The notes: a model not told the origin generated them from the sequence alone. DNA of 64,000 nt from CAG-791 sp002449595 (GCA_946539855.1 CAMNHV010000002.1:1-64000); one strand, 5' to 3'. Positions 1 through 8,858 are shown, counted from the first letter of the stretch. Made by a program: numbers and translations.

Positions 1-1321
1 CGAAGGCGATCTTCTGGCCGGGCTCCGCGTACAGCTCGATGTCGTGCAGCACCATCTTGTCCGGCACATAGCCGAAGTCGACGCCGTGGAACGTGACGCG
101 GCCTTTCATCGGCTGGTAGGTGACGGTCCCGTCCGCGGTGTGCGGATGACGCCACGCCCAGGGTGCGGTGCGGTCGTCCGTCTCCACGAGGTTCCCGTTC
201 TCGTCGCGCTTTACGTGCGTCAGCTCAACGTAGCCGTGGTCCTCCTCGGAGGGTTCGTCCATGAGCTTGAAGATGCGCTCTGCGCCCGCCGCGGCAGCGA
301 TGATGCTGTTGATCTGCATGCTGATCTGCGTGACCGGCATGGAGAAGTTGCGGTTCAGCGTGAGGAACGAGACGAGCGTGCCGAGCGAGAGCTTCACCGC
401 GCCGCTGATCGCGAGGGCGGCGCCGGCGACCGCGCAGAGCACGTAGCTGATGTTGCCGAGGTTGCCGTTGACCGGCATCATGATGTTCGAGTACTTGTTC
501 GCGTTGTAGGCGCTGTCGCAGAGCTGTTCGTTCAGCTCCCGGAACGCCGCGAGGTTCTCGTCCTCGTGGCTGAAGACCTTGACGACCTTCTGGCCGCTCA
601 TCATCTCTTCAATGTAGCCGTTGAGGCTGCCGAGGTCCTTCTGCTGCTTCGCGAAGTAGCTGCCGGCCAGCTTCGCGATCTTCGTCGCGACGAAAAGCGT
701 TACGACCACCATCGCGACAGTCAGCACCGTCAGGGGTACGCTCAGCACGATCATGCTGACGAAGGTCATGGCGACCGTGATCGCGGAGTTCAGCGTCTGC
801 GGCATGGACTGGCTGATGAACTGGCGCAGCGTGTCCACGTCGTTGGTGTAGACGGACATGATGTCGCCGTGCGAGTGCGTGTCAAAGTAGGAGATGGGCA
901 GCGACTCCATGTGCGTGAAGAGCCTCGTCCGGATCTTCTCCATGCTGCCCTGGCTGATCGTGATCAGCGTCCTCTGGTAGGCGTAGTTCGCGGCGACGCC
1001 GACGGCGTAGACCGCGATCATCGTCAGGATCGCCTTTGCGAGCGGGCCGAAGTCGCGGGAGCCGCTCTCCGCCATCGGAAGGATGTAGCCGTCGATCAGC
1101 GTGCGCATGAACAGCGTTCCCCGCAGGTTCGCCGCGGCGGAGACGATGATGCATATCACGACGAGGACAAGGTGCGGCGCATAGTCCTTCAGGATCATGC
1201 CCATCAGGCGCTTCAGGATGCCGACCGGGTCCTCGACCTTGGGACGCACGAGAGTGCGCCGGCCGCCCGGCCCCTTGGGTCCCTGCATTGACTGGTTGTT
1301 TTTATTGTTCTGCTCTGCCAT
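1..1321 (-). CDS. ABC exporter subunit, transmembrane domain plus start of ATPase domain (partial)
   Basis: This is the second subunit of a probable heterodimeric ABC exporter (MsbA/LmrA-like fold). It starts at an ATG 11 bp after the stop of the upstream partner, behind a GAGGT ribosome site. About 440 residues are visible: a hydrophilic Gly/Asn/Gln-rich N-terminus, roughly six membrane helices, and the beginning of the nucleotide-binding domain. The frame runs off the left edge just after the residues GQKIAF, immediately before where Walker A should be, so the catalytic motifs are not visible. The coupling-helix region SYFDTHSHGDIMS is typical of type IV exporters. Substrate is unknown; drug, lipid or peptide export are all possible. 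The adjoining partner has a degenerate ATP site, so this subunit is expected to carry the intact catalytic residues; that part is inference. Confidence 0.9.
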   Translation of the reverse strand, partial: MAEQNNKNNQSMQGPKGPGGRRTLVRPKVEDPVGILKRLMGMILKDYAPHLVLVVICIIVSAAANLRGTLFMRTLIDGYILPMAESGSRDFGPLAKAILTMIAVYAVGVAANYAYQRTLITISQGSMEKIRTRLFTHMESLPISYFDTHSHGDIMSVYTNDVDTLRQFISQSMPQTLNSAITVAMTFVSMIVLSVPLTVLTVAMVVVTLFVATKIAKLAGSYFAKQQKDLGSLNGYIEEMMSGQKVVKVFSHEDENLAAFRELNEQLCDSAYNANKYSNIMMPVNGNLGNISYVLCAVAGAALAISGAVKLSLGTLVSFLTLNRNFSMPVTQISMQINSIIAAAAGAERIFKLMDEPSEEDHGYVELTHVKRDENGNLVETDDRTAPWAWRHPHTADGTVTYQPMKGRVTFHGVDFGYVPDKMVLHDIELYAEPGQKIAF

Positions 1322-1332
1322 GGCTGTCTACC

Positions 1333-3198
1333 TCACTCCGGCTTGTCGAAGTCGCCGCCGCTGATCTGGGATTCAAAGATCTCGCGGTAGATCGCGTTCG
1401 TCTCAAGCAGGTTGTCATGCGTGTCAAATGCGTCGATCTTTCCGTCGTCCATCACGATGATGCGGTCCGCGTTCTGGACGGAAGAGATGCGCTGGGAGAT
1501 GATGATCTTCGTCGTGTCCGGGATCTCCTCGCGGAAGGCACGCTGGATCTTCGCTTCGGTCGCGGTGTCGCAGGCGCTGGTGGAGTCGTCCAGGATCAGG
1601 ATCTTCGGGGACTTAAGGAGCGCTCTCGCGATGCAGAGCCGCTGACGCTGTCCGCCGGAGACGTTCGTGCCGCCCTGCTCGATCACGGTCTGATAGCCGT
1701 CCGGCATGCGTGCGGGGTCCTCGATGAACTCGTCCGCGCAGGCGAGGTGCGCCGCATGGCGGCATTCTTCCTCCGTGGCGTCATTCTTGCCCCAGCGCAG
1801 ATTGTCGAGCACCGTGCCGGAGAAGAGCGTGTTCTTCTGCAGGACGACGGAGACGGCGTCGCGGAGCGTCGTCAGGTCGTAATTGCGCACGTCGATGCCG
1901 CCGACCTTCACGCTGCCGGCGTCCGCGTCGTAGAGACGGCTGACCAGGCTGACCAGCGTCGATTTGCCGCAGCCCGTGCCGCCGATGATGCCGATCGTCT
2001 CGCCGGAGTGAATGTGCAGGTCGATGTGCTGGAGCGTGTCTTCCTGGGCGGAAGCCTTGTCCGGAGCAGAAATGCTTTTCCCATCTGAATCCGCAGAGCT
2101 GCCGGCCTTGTCCTTCTTACCCTTCTTACCCGCCAGCAGATCCAGGCCCCGCACCTCGATCGGCTTCACGGCCTTGTAGCGGAAGGAGACGTCGTCGAAG
2201 TCGATGCTGCCGTCCGGGACTTCGAAGACCGGCTCCGCCGGGTTCGTGATGTCCGCCTTCTCGTCCAGGATCTCGGCGATGCGCCTGCCGCTCGCCTGGC
2301 TCATCGTCAGCATGACGAAGACCATGGAGAGCATCATGAGGCTCATCAGCACGTTCATGACGTAGCTGAACAGGGAGGTCAGGTTGCCGGTCGTGATCTC
2401 GCCGGCGAGGATGTAGTGCGCGCCGAACCAGGACAGGGCGGCGATGCAGCCGTACACGACGAGGCTCATGATCGGGCCGTTGAGCACGATGTATTTTTCC
2501 GCCTTGCGGAACATCTCTGCGACGTTGCCGGCCGCCGTGCAGAACTTCTGGTCTTCATAGTCCTCGCGGACAAAGGCCTTGACGACGCGGATCGCGGATA
2601 CGTTCTCCTGTACGCTTGCATTCAGGGCGTCATATTTCCGGAACACCTGGGAGAAAAGCTGTGTCGCGTTCTTCACGATAAACGTGAGCGCAAAGGCGAG
2701 GACGGCGAGCGCTGCGATGAAGATCAGGGACGTTTTGCCGTGGATCGTCAGGCACATGATAAGCGAGAAGATCAGCATCAGCGGCGAGCGCACTGCGATG
2801 CGCAGGCACATCTGGTAGGCGTTCTGCAGGTTCGTGACGTCCGTCGTCATGCGCGTGATCAGGCCCGAGGGGCTGTATTTATCGATGTTTGAGAACGAGA
2901 ACGTCTGGATGTTCTCAAACATCGCGTCGCGCAGGTTCTTCGCGAAGCCGGTCGAGGAGCGCGCGGCGAACCGCCCGGCGAGGATGCCGAAGAGCAGGGA
3001 GAACATGGCGATGCACAGCATCGCGGACCCGTATTTCAGGACGTTCTGCATGTTTCCGGCGGTGATCCCCTTGTCGATCAGGGACGCGATGATATACGGA
3101 ATGAGAAGTTCCATCACGACTTCCGCGCCGGTGAAGACCGGCGTCAGGATCGAGGGAAGCTTGTATTCGCCTACTTTTGAAAGGAGTGTTTTTAGCAT
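1333..3198 (-). CDS. ABC exporter subunit with degenerate ATPase site
   Basis: A 621-residue fused transmembrane/ATPase ABC exporter subunit. The ATG at 3198 is chosen because AGAGGT lies just upstream; a 22-residue longer open frame lacks a ribosome site. About six membrane helices occupy residues 15-300. The ATPase domain has Walker A GGTGCGKST (406-414), a Q-loop (Gln454), signature VSGGQ (513-517) and Walker B ILILDDST (533-540). Two catalytic positions are altered: Asp538 stands where the Walker B glutamate should be, and the H-loop reads SQR, so Gln replaces His near residue 569. This pattern is known from the degenerate half of heterodimeric exporters such as TM287/288 and TmrAB. A charged Lys/Ser/Asp-rich insertion (about 356-388) splits the early part of the domain. 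It is co-transcribed with the downstream partner. Confidence 0.93.
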   Translation of the reverse strand: MLKTLLSKVGEYKLPSILTPVFTGAEVVMELLIPYIIASLIDKGITAGNMQNVLKYGSAMLCIAMFSLLFGILAGRFAARSSTGFAKNLRDAMFENIQTFSFSNIDKYSPSGLITRMTTDVTNLQNAYQMCLRIAVRSPLMLIFSLIMCLTIHGKTSLIFIAALAVLAFALTFIVKNATQLFSQVFRKYDALNASVQENVSAIRVVKAFVREDYEDQKFCTAAGNVAEMFRKAEKYIVLNGPIMSLVVYGCIAALSWFGAHYILAGEITTGNLTSLFSYVMNVLMSLMMLSMVFVMLTMSQASGRRIAEILDEKADITNPAEPVFEVPDGSIDFDDVSFRYKAVKPIEVRGLDLLAGKKGKKDKAGSSADSDGKSISAPDKASAQEDTLQHIDLHIHSGETIGIIGGTGCGKSTLVSLVSRLYDADAGSVKVGGIDVRNYDLTTLRDAVSVVLQKNTLFSGTVLDNLRWGKNDATEEECRHAAHLACADEFIEDPARMPDGYQTVIEQGGTNVSGGQRQRLCIARALLKSPKILILDDSTSACDTATEAKIQRAFREEIPDTTKIIISQRISSVQNADRIIVMDDGKIDAFDTHDNLLETNAIYREIFESQISGGDFDKPE

Positions 3199-3298
3199 GT
3201 GGGACCTCTTGGCGCCGGGACCGGCAGTTCTCGCTGCCTGCCGCCGGCGGTGATGTAAGTACAACTGCAGCTGTTATTCAGATACGCGTAACTCTACT

Positions 3299-3304
3299 AT
3301 TATA
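3299..3304 (-). promoter_or_regulatory. Candidate -10 box for the ABC exporter operon
   Basis: Read on the minus strand this is a perfect TATAAT, about 100 bases upstream of the exporter start at 3198. No good -35 hexamer lies 16-18 bases upstream, so the promoter may be weak or regulated. Assignment is by position and consensus only. Confidence 0.4.
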
Positions 3305-3605
3305 TGCTTTTGCGGCGGCGGGGGACAGTGTTTATAGAAATTTTACGGCTGCAGGGGCAGCAGCGGCCCGCCGGCCGGAAAGCGCCTGGCGCGTTCCCGA
3401 ACATGGGACGGCGGCTGCCTGCCGGCGATACCTGCGGACACTGGAGCGCGCGGTCCGCAGGGTGTATGATGACTGTATGAGTGCAGGAACGGCAGGCAGC
3501 AGAGCCGGACAGCGATGCAGGACAGCCTGCGGAGCGCGGCCATGCGGCTAAGTCCGGTGACCTGCGGAAGCATGACCGGGAAACATGGAATAAGGAGAAC
3601 CTATT
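3305..3605. other. Divergent intergenic region between ABC exporter and sugar kinase
   Basis: Roughly 300 bases without a convincing gene. It contains a 7-bp inverted repeat, TGCGGAC (3433-3439) and GTCCGCA (3453-3459), followed by TATGAT (3465-3470), which could be a -10 box for the kinase with only a poor -35. A short GCAGG/CCTGC hairpin lies further right. Long open frames crossing this region on either strand look like GC-driven shadows. An operator for the sugar-acid genes could sit here, but nothing proves it. Confidence 0.35.
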
Positions 3606-4685
3606 ATGAATATTAAGATCAGGGAGAACGCCCGCTACGCCGTAGCCTGCGTGACCAGCATGGGGCTGCGCATCACGCCCGCCGACCGCATGGCGGTGCA
3701 CAACAGCAACCAGTTCCTTCTGCAGGCGACCAGCGCAGAGACCAATGTGCTGAACGTGTCCTCCAGTCTGGGGAAGAAGTGCCTGGCCATGACAAGGTTC
3801 GTGGAGGGCAGCCCGATGGCCGCCTTCATCAAGGCGCAGCTGCGCGCCAGGAACATTGACTTCACAGGTCCGGAGATCCCGCAGGGCGGCCCCTGGGGCT
3901 ACCGGCACCAGTTCAATATCGCGGACTCCGGCTTCGGCCTGCGCGCGCCGCGCGTGTGGAACGACCGCGCCGGCGAGGTCGGTCGTACGATCAGCCCTGA
4001 GGACTTTGATCTTGACCGCATCTTCAAAGAGGATGGCGTCTCGATCCTGCATCTGTCCGGCCTGATCGCGGCAATGAGCCCGGAGACCACGCAGACCTGC
4101 CTGAAGCTGGCGGAGGTCGCGAAAGAAAACGGCACGCTCGTCAGCTTCGACCTCAACTACCGCGCGACCTTCTGGAAGGGACGCGAGGAGGAGCTGCGGG
4201 AGGCATTTCACCGGATCGCGTCCGTCGCGGACATCCTGGTCGGCAACGAGGAAGACTTCCAGCTCTGCCTCGGCTTCCAGGGACCCGAGGCCGGCGGAAA
4301 AGATCTGCAGAGCAAGATCGAGAGCTTCCAGGCCATGATCGACAAGGTGCGTGCGAAATATCCTCAGGCCGCGGCCTATGCCACGACGCTGCGCCAGGTG
4401 GTCTCGGCAAACGAGCACCTCTGGGGCGCCCTGCTCTGGGCGGACGGACAGTGGCACGTCGAGGAGCCGCGCCCGATCCCGGTGATGGACAGGATCGGAG
4501 GCGGAGACGGTTTTTCCGGCGGTCTGCTCTATGCGGTGCTGCAGGGCTGGGAGCCGGAGAAGTGGCTGCAGTTCGGCTGGGCCAGCGGCGTGCTTGCGGC
4601 GTCCAGTCTCAACGACTACGCGGAGCCGGCGGACGAGAAGCAGGTCTGGGATATTTATGCGGGGAATGCGCGGGTGCAGAGGTGA
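3606..4685 (+). CDS. PfkB-family sugar kinase, 2-keto-3-deoxygluconate kinase-like
   Basis: A 359-residue ribokinase/PfkB-fold kinase. The second PfkB signature DRIGGGDGFSGG is present near residues 295-306 with the catalytic Asp301, and FDLNYR (181-186) is the conserved strand of 2-keto-3-deoxygluconate kinases. An AAGGAG ribosome site precedes the ATG. KDG kinases phosphorylate 2-keto-3-deoxy-D-gluconate to KDPG in hexuronate and hexonate catabolism. Following genes encode 6-phosphogluconate dehydrogenase, a mannonate-oxidoreductase-like SDR and a LarA homologue, which supports a sugar-acid substrate. Fructose, ribose or another keto-sugar acid cannot be excluded from sequence alone. No KDPG aldolase gene is visible in the window. 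Confidence 0.85.
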   Translation: MNIKIRENARYAVACVTSMGLRITPADRMAVHNSNQFLLQATSAETNVLNVSSSLGKKCLAMTRFVEGSPMAAFIKAQLRARNIDFTGPEIPQGGPWGYRHQFNIADSGFGLRAPRVWNDRAGEVGRTISPEDFDLDRIFKEDGVSILHLSGLIAAMSPETTQTCLKLAEVAKENGTLVSFDLNYRATFWKGREEELREAFHRIASVADILVGNEEDFQLCLGFQGPEAGGKDLQSKIESFQAMIDKVRAKYPQAAAYATTLRQVVSANEHLWGALLWADGQWHVEEPRPIPVMDRIGGGDGFSGGLLYAVLQGWEPEKWLQFGWASGVLAASSLNDYAEPADEKQVWDIYAGNARVQR

Positions 4686-4794
4686 CGCGGTGCGCTTCCG
4701 GTCTGTGCGGAGGCGGAGAGTGAGCAGCAGAGAATGATTTGGAACAGTCGGGAGCATATGCCCGGAGTTTGCAGCAGATATGAGGAGCAGCGAC

Positions 4795-6243
4795 ATGAAT
4801 AAAGCGGATATCGGCCTGATCGGCCTCGCCGTCATGGGCGAGAACCTGGCCATGAACATGGAGTCAAAGGGATTTACCGTCGCGGTGTACAACCGCAGCA
4901 CGGAGAAAGTGGACAGATTTATCGGCGGCCGGGCGGCCGGCAGGAACTTCATCGGCTGCCACAGCCCGCAGGAACTGGTGGACGCGCTGGCGAAGCCGCG
5001 CAAGATCTTCATGATGGTCAAGGCCGGCGCGGCGGTCGACAGCCTGATCGACCAGCTGCTTCCGCTGCTGGAGGAGGGAGACATCCTCATCGACGGCGGC
5101 AACAGCCACTATCCCGACACGATCCGGCGGACGGCCTATGTCGAGAGCAAAGGGATGCTCTATGTGGGCTGCGGCGTCTCCGGCGGCGAAGAAGGCGCGC
5201 TGAACGGCCCGTCCCTGATGCCCGGCGGATCTCCGGCGGCGTGGGAACATGTGAGGCCCATCCTCCAGACGATCTGCGCCAAGGTGGCGGACGGCTCCCC
5301 GTGCTGCGATTGGGTGGGAGAGAACGGCGCCGGCCACTTCGTCAAGATGGTGCACAACGGCATCGAGTACGGCGACATGCAGCTCATTTGCGAGACCTAT
5401 CAGCTGATGCGCGACGGGCTCGGCATGACGAGCGCTGAGATGCATGAGGTCTTCGCCGCTTGGAACCAGACGGAGCTCGACAGCTATCTCATCGAGATCA
5501 CAGCGGATATCCTGGCGCATGAAGAAAACGGCGAGATCACCGTGGAAAAGATCCTCGACCGCGCGGGCCAGAAGGGCACCGGCAAGTGGACGAGCGTCAC
5601 CGCGCTCGACGAGGGCATCCCGCTGACGCTGATCACCGAAGCCGTGTACGCCCGCTGCCTCTCCGCACTGAAGGATGAGCGCGTGATTGCGGCAAAACTT
5701 TATGCGCGCGAGATCCCTGCTTTTGAGGGCGATAAGGCGGCCTTCATCGAGAACATCCGCAAGGCGCTGTACGCGAGCAAGATCGTCTCTTACGCCCAGG
5801 GCTACGCGCTCATGCGCGCCGCGGCGAAGACGAACGGATGGAACCTGAACTACGGCGGCATCGCGCTCATGTGGCGCGGCGGCTGCATCATCCGGAGCCG
5901 TTTCCTCGGCAGGATCAAGGACGCCTTCGACCGGCAGCCGGCACTGGAGAACCTTCTGCTGGACGACTATTTCTGCGAGACCATGCGCGAGCTGATCCCC
6001 GCGTGGCGCGAGGTCGTGGCCTGCGCGGTGAAGATGGGCATCCCGATGCCCGCGTTCTCCTCGGCTCTTAGCTGGTTCGACGGCTACACCTGTGAAAACC
6101 TGCCCGCCAACCTCCTGCAGGCGCAGCGCGACTACTTCGGCGCGCACACCTACGAGCGCGTGGACGCGCCGCGCGGCGAGTTCTTCCACACCAACTGGAC
6201 AGGACACGGCGGGGATACGGCGGCGTCGACGTATAACGCGTGA
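4795..6243 (+). CDS. gnd: 6-phosphogluconate dehydrogenase (decarboxylating)
   Basis: Oxidises 6-phosphogluconate to ribulose 5-phosphate with CO2 release and NAD(P)H production in the oxidative pentose phosphate pathway. The 482-residue length equals the usual long family form. The N-terminal Rossmann motif is GLIGLAVMGENLAMN, followed by NRS as the cofactor-specificity turn. The substrate-binding segments GGNSHYPDT, GCGVSGGEEGA and HFVKMVHNGIEY (with the catalytic Lys) are intact, and the C-terminal helical dimerisation domain is complete. The ATG at 4795 follows GAGGAG; an upstream in-frame ATG at 4780 lacks a ribosome site. Clustering with sugar-acid genes suggests it may drain gluconate after phosphorylation, although no gluconate kinase is visible. 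Confidence 0.97.
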   Translation: MNKADIGLIGLAVMGENLAMNMESKGFTVAVYNRSTEKVDRFIGGRAAGRNFIGCHSPQELVDALAKPRKIFMMVKAGAAVDSLIDQLLPLLEEGDILIDGGNSHYPDTIRRTAYVESKGMLYVGCGVSGGEEGALNGPSLMPGGSPAAWEHVRPILQTICAKVADGSPCCDWVGENGAGHFVKMVHNGIEYGDMQLICETYQLMRDGLGMTSAEMHEVFAAWNQTELDSYLIEITADILAHEENGEITVEKILDRAGQKGTGKWTSVTALDEGIPLTLITEAVYARCLSALKDERVIAAKLYAREIPAFEGDKAAFIENIRKALYASKIVSYAQGYALMRAAAKTNGWNLNYGGIALMWRGGCIIRSRFLGRIKDAFDRQPALENLLLDDYFCETMRELIPAWREVVACAVKMGIPMPAFSSALSWFDGYTCENLPANLLQAQRDYFGAHTYERVDAPRGEFFHTNWTGHGGDTAASTYNA

Positions 6244-6283
6244 CGTTATGAGGTAAACGTGCGTGAATCGTGATACGGCAATG

Positions 6284-6430
6284 TGAGATCGCGCAGATCC
6301 CGATGTGGCTGTGAGAATATGAGTGGAGAAACTTGCATCATACAGAAGTGAGAAATCGCACAAATTATATTGCTGAGATGAGAAATCACGCAGAAACGCT
6401 GATTATGATACGTCAGTATGAGAAATGGAG
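6284..6430. repeat. Four degenerate TGAGA-core direct repeats
   Basis: The spacer between gnd and the SDR gene holds four related stretches: TGAGATCGCGCAG (6284), TGAGAAATCGCA (6349), TGAGAAATCACGCAG (6379) and TGAGAAATGGAG (6419). Spacing is irregular, 30-65 bases. The last copy overlaps the ribosome site of the SDR gene. They could be repeated regulator sites or decayed tandem repeats. Confidence 0.45.
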
Positions 6431-6436
6431 ATTGAT

Positions 6437-7291
6437 ATGATGGAACTTCCATATAAACCGGATTTTAGCGGCAAGGTCGCCGTTGTCACGGGAGGTGCGG
6501 GCGTCCTGTGCCGCGAGTTCTGCAAGGCGCTTGCTGCGTGCGGAGCAAAAGTGGCGGTCGTTGGCCGTACCCTGTCCAAAGTTGAAGAAGTCGCGGAGGA
6601 GATCCGGGCGCAGGGCGGCAAGGCCATCGGAGTGCAGGCGGACGTCACCGATCATGAGAGCGTCGAGGCGGCACACAAGGCAGTGCTGGATGCGTTTGGC
6701 CCCTGCGATATTCTCATCAACGGCGCCGGCGGAAACAATCCTGCCGCCACCGCGGACGACGAATTCTTCTCGATGGAGACCATGCTGGATCCGGAGAGGA
6801 AAAGCTTTTTCGACCTGACGTACGAATCCTTCGGCAAAGTGTTCGATCTCAATATCATGGGGACGCTGATCCCGACGCAGACGTTTGCGAGGGATATGGT
6901 GGAGCGTGAGAGCGGCTGCATTCTGAACATCAGCTCGATGAATGCGTTTACGCCGCTGACCAAGATTCCGGCCTACTCGGCCGCGAAGTCCGGCGTGTCC
7001 AATTTCACGCAGTGGCTTGCGGTACACTTCGCGAAGACCGGCATTCGCTGCAATGCGATCGCGCCGGGGTTCTTTTCGACGGCGCAGAATGCGAAGCTGC
7101 TGTGGAACGAGGACGGGACGCCCACCGCGCGCACCGGCAAGATCCTGAACGCGACGCCGATGGGGCGCTTCGGGGAGCCGGAGGAACTCGTGGGCAGCCT
7201 GCTGTTCCTGCTGGATGAGAAGTGCTCCGGCTTCATCACCGGCGTCGTGCTGCCGGTGGATGGCGGGTTTAATGCTTATTCGGGAGTTTGA
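6437..7291 (+). CDS. SDR-family oxidoreductase, D-mannonate oxidoreductase-like
   Basis: A 284-residue classical short-chain dehydrogenase. The cofactor motif TGGAGVLC lies near the N-terminus, NGAGG follows strand 4, and the catalytic set is Ser (ISSMNA) plus YSAAK (Tyr-x-x-x-Lys). It resembles the SDR-type D-mannonate (fructuronate) oxidoreductases found in Firmicutes uronate clusters (YjmF/UxuB type), with the insert containing EFFSMETMLDPE characteristic of that subgroup. It would interconvert D-mannonate and D-fructuronate with NAD(P)H. GGAG at 6427-6430 suits the ATG at 6437 (or 6440) better than the in-frame ATG at 6425. The next gene follows after 14 bases, so the two are probably co-translated. 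The exact sugar acid is inferred. Confidence 0.85.
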   Translation: MMELPYKPDFSGKVAVVTGGAGVLCREFCKALAACGAKVAVVGRTLSKVEEVAEEIRAQGGKAIGVQADVTDHESVEAAHKAVLDAFGPCDILINGAGGNNPAATADDEFFSMETMLDPERKSFFDLTYESFGKVFDLNIMGTLIPTQTFARDMVERESGCILNISSMNAFTPLTKIPAYSAAKSGVSNFTQWLAVHFAKTGIRCNAIAPGFFSTAQNAKLLWNEDGTPTARTGKILNATPMGRFGEPEELVGSLLFLLDEKCSGFITGVVLPVDGGFNAYSGV

Positions 7292-7305
7292 GAGCGGAGA
7301 AACGT

Positions 7306-8583
7306 ATGGATATTGATCGGATCGCTAAAAATGACGAAGGCCTGAGCCGGGAGGAGATCCGGGAGGCGCTCATGGAGTCGCTTGAGGGGCGGCGCGTGGG
7401 GAAAGTGCTGATCCTTCCGCCGGACTTCACGCGCTATCACTCCGGCGCGGGGTTCATCACAAATGTGTATTATCACGCACTGACGGAGCGTGGGGCTTCG
7501 GTGGACATCCTGCCTGCGCTCGGCACGCATGCGCCGGTGAGTGAGGAGCAGATGGATGCCATGTTCGGGGACATTCCGCATGACCGTTTTCTTGTGCATG
7601 ACTGGCGCCATGACGTGGTCCGGCTCGGGGAGATTCCCGCGGACTATGTCAGTGAGATCACGGAAGGTCTCTGGACGGATCCGGTCAGTGTCGAGGTCAA
7701 CCGGCGCATCATGGACGAGAGCTACGACCTGATCATCTCTCCGGGGCAGGTGGTGCCGCATGAGGTCATCGGTATGTCGAATCATGCCAAGAACCTTTTC
7801 GTCGGGACGGGCGGCAGTGACATGATCAACAAGAGCCACATGATCGGCGCGGTGTACGGCATGGAGCGCATGATGGGGCGCGATCACACGCCGGTCCGGA
7901 AGCTTTTTGATTACGGGATGGAGCATTTCCTGAACGAGCGGCCGATCCTTTTCGTTCTGACGGTGACGACGGCGCCCGGCGGAGAGATCCGCACGCATGG
8001 GCTTTTTATCGGCGAGGGGCGCGATTGCCTCACCAAAGCTGTGAAGCTCGCGCAGGAGAAGAATATCGACTTCGTTCCGACCGGACTGAAGAAGTGCGTG
8101 GTGTATCTCGATCCCTCCGAGTTCAAGAGCACCTGGCTCGGCAACAAGGCAGTCTACCGCACGCGCATGGCCATGGCGGACGGCGGCGAGCTGATCGTGC
8201 TGGCGCCGGGCGTCGAGCGGTTCGGCGAGGACACGGAGTGCGACCGCCTGATCCGCAAGTACGGCTACCGCGGACGGCTGCACACGCTTGAAGAATTCCG
8301 GAAGCCGGAGAGCCAGGATCTGCGGGACAACATGGGTGCTGCGGCGCACCTCATTCATGGGTCGTCGGATGGACGCTTTTCCATCACTTATGCCGTGCGT
8401 GATATTTCTCGGGAAGAGATCGAGGGCGTCGGCTTTGGCAGCGCGGATTATGAGGAGATGTGCAGGCGCTACGACCCCACGAAGCTCCAGTACGGCTACA
8501 ACACGGTGGATGGGGAAGAAATCTATTTCATTCCTAATCCGGCGCTTGGGCTCTGGATCAACAGGGAGAAGTTTGAGGGGTGA
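7306..8583 (+). CDS. LarA-family (nickel-pincer) racemase/epimerase homologue
   Basis: A 425-residue member of the lactate racemase (LarA, DUF2088) superfamily. LarA uses a nickel pincer cofactor tethered to a lysine to racemise 2-hydroxy acids. Features that align with the characterised enzyme are DFTR (40-43), His75 in ALGTHAP, His152 in VPHEVIG, Lys162 in NHAKN and His178 in NKSHMIG, corresponding to the catalytic histidines and the cofactor lysine. The ATG at 7306 follows GGAG; an earlier TTG is less likely. Some family members act on sugar acids such as D-gluconate rather than lactate. Because the neighbours are KDG kinase-like, gnd and a mannonate-oxidoreductase-like SDR, a hexonate substrate is a reasonable inference. 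Cofactor-maturation genes (larB, larC, larE) are not in this window. Confidence 0.85.
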   Translation: MDIDRIAKNDEGLSREEIREALMESLEGRRVGKVLILPPDFTRYHSGAGFITNVYYHALTERGASVDILPALGTHAPVSEEQMDAMFGDIPHDRFLVHDWRHDVVRLGEIPADYVSEITEGLWTDPVSVEVNRRIMDESYDLIISPGQVVPHEVIGMSNHAKNLFVGTGGSDMINKSHMIGAVYGMERMMGRDHTPVRKLFDYGMEHFLNERPILFVLTVTTAPGGEIRTHGLFIGEGRDCLTKAVKLAQEKNIDFVPTGLKKCVVYLDPSEFKSTWLGNKAVYRTRMAMADGGELIVLAPGVERFGEDTECDRLIRKYGYRGRLHTLEEFRKPESQDLRDNMGAAAHLIHGSSDGRFSITYAVRDISREEIEGVGFGSADYEEMCRRYDPTKLQYGYNTVDGEEIYFIPNPALGLWINREKFEG

Positions 8584-8634
8584 GTGCGGGACCTTAGTAT
8601 CGAACGAAGATAATTTGATATTTGAATTTTGGTG

Positions 8635-8659
8635 CAGCGCGGGTTATATTCCCGCGCTG
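8635..8659 (+). terminator. Hairpin downstream of the LarA homologue
   Basis: Perfect 9-bp arms CAGCGCGGG and CCCGCGCTG around a TTATATT loop, about 50 bases after the stop. No clear T-tract follows, so it may be an RNA 3' end stabiliser rather than a classical terminator. Confidence 0.5.
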
Positions 8660-8705
8660 TGCATATATACATACAGAATGAACGGTTCAGACGTTCAAGG
8701 AAGGT

Positions 8706-8801
8706 CGGAACGTTTGCGGGTGAGAGCATTCAGAAAAATCGGAACGCCTGCGGGTGAGAGCATTCAGAAAAATCGGAATGCTTGCGGGTGAGAGCATTCA
8801 G
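8706..8801. repeat. Tandem 34-bp repeat, 2.8 copies
   Basis: Units begin at 8706, 8740 and 8774; the third is truncated after 28 bases. The copies differ at only a few positions. Each carries the core GCGGGTGAGAGCATTC, and unit 3 has perfect GAATGC/GCATTC arms, so each copy could form a small hairpin. It lies in the spacer before the orphan gene at 8882. Confidence 0.85.
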
Positions 8802-8829
8802 CATAAAGCGGAGAACTTGCTTTGGCGAG

Positions 8830-8858
8830 TGGACGGGAATCAAACATTTAGTGATAAT
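8830..8858 (+). promoter_or_regulatory. Candidate sigma-A promoter for the 8882 gene
   Basis: TGGACG at 8830-8835, a 17-base spacer, and GATAAT at 8853-8858. Transcription would begin near 8865, shortly before the coding region at 8882. Confidence 0.5.

Noticed and set aside
3300..5102. 600-residue open frame on the minus strand opposite the sugar kinase
   Set aside because: The plus-strand product has clear PfkB motifs; the reverse frame has low-complexity Arg/Ala/His-rich sequence typical of GC-driven shadows. The same holds for other long antiparallel frames, such as those opposite the M29 gene, purL and glgX.
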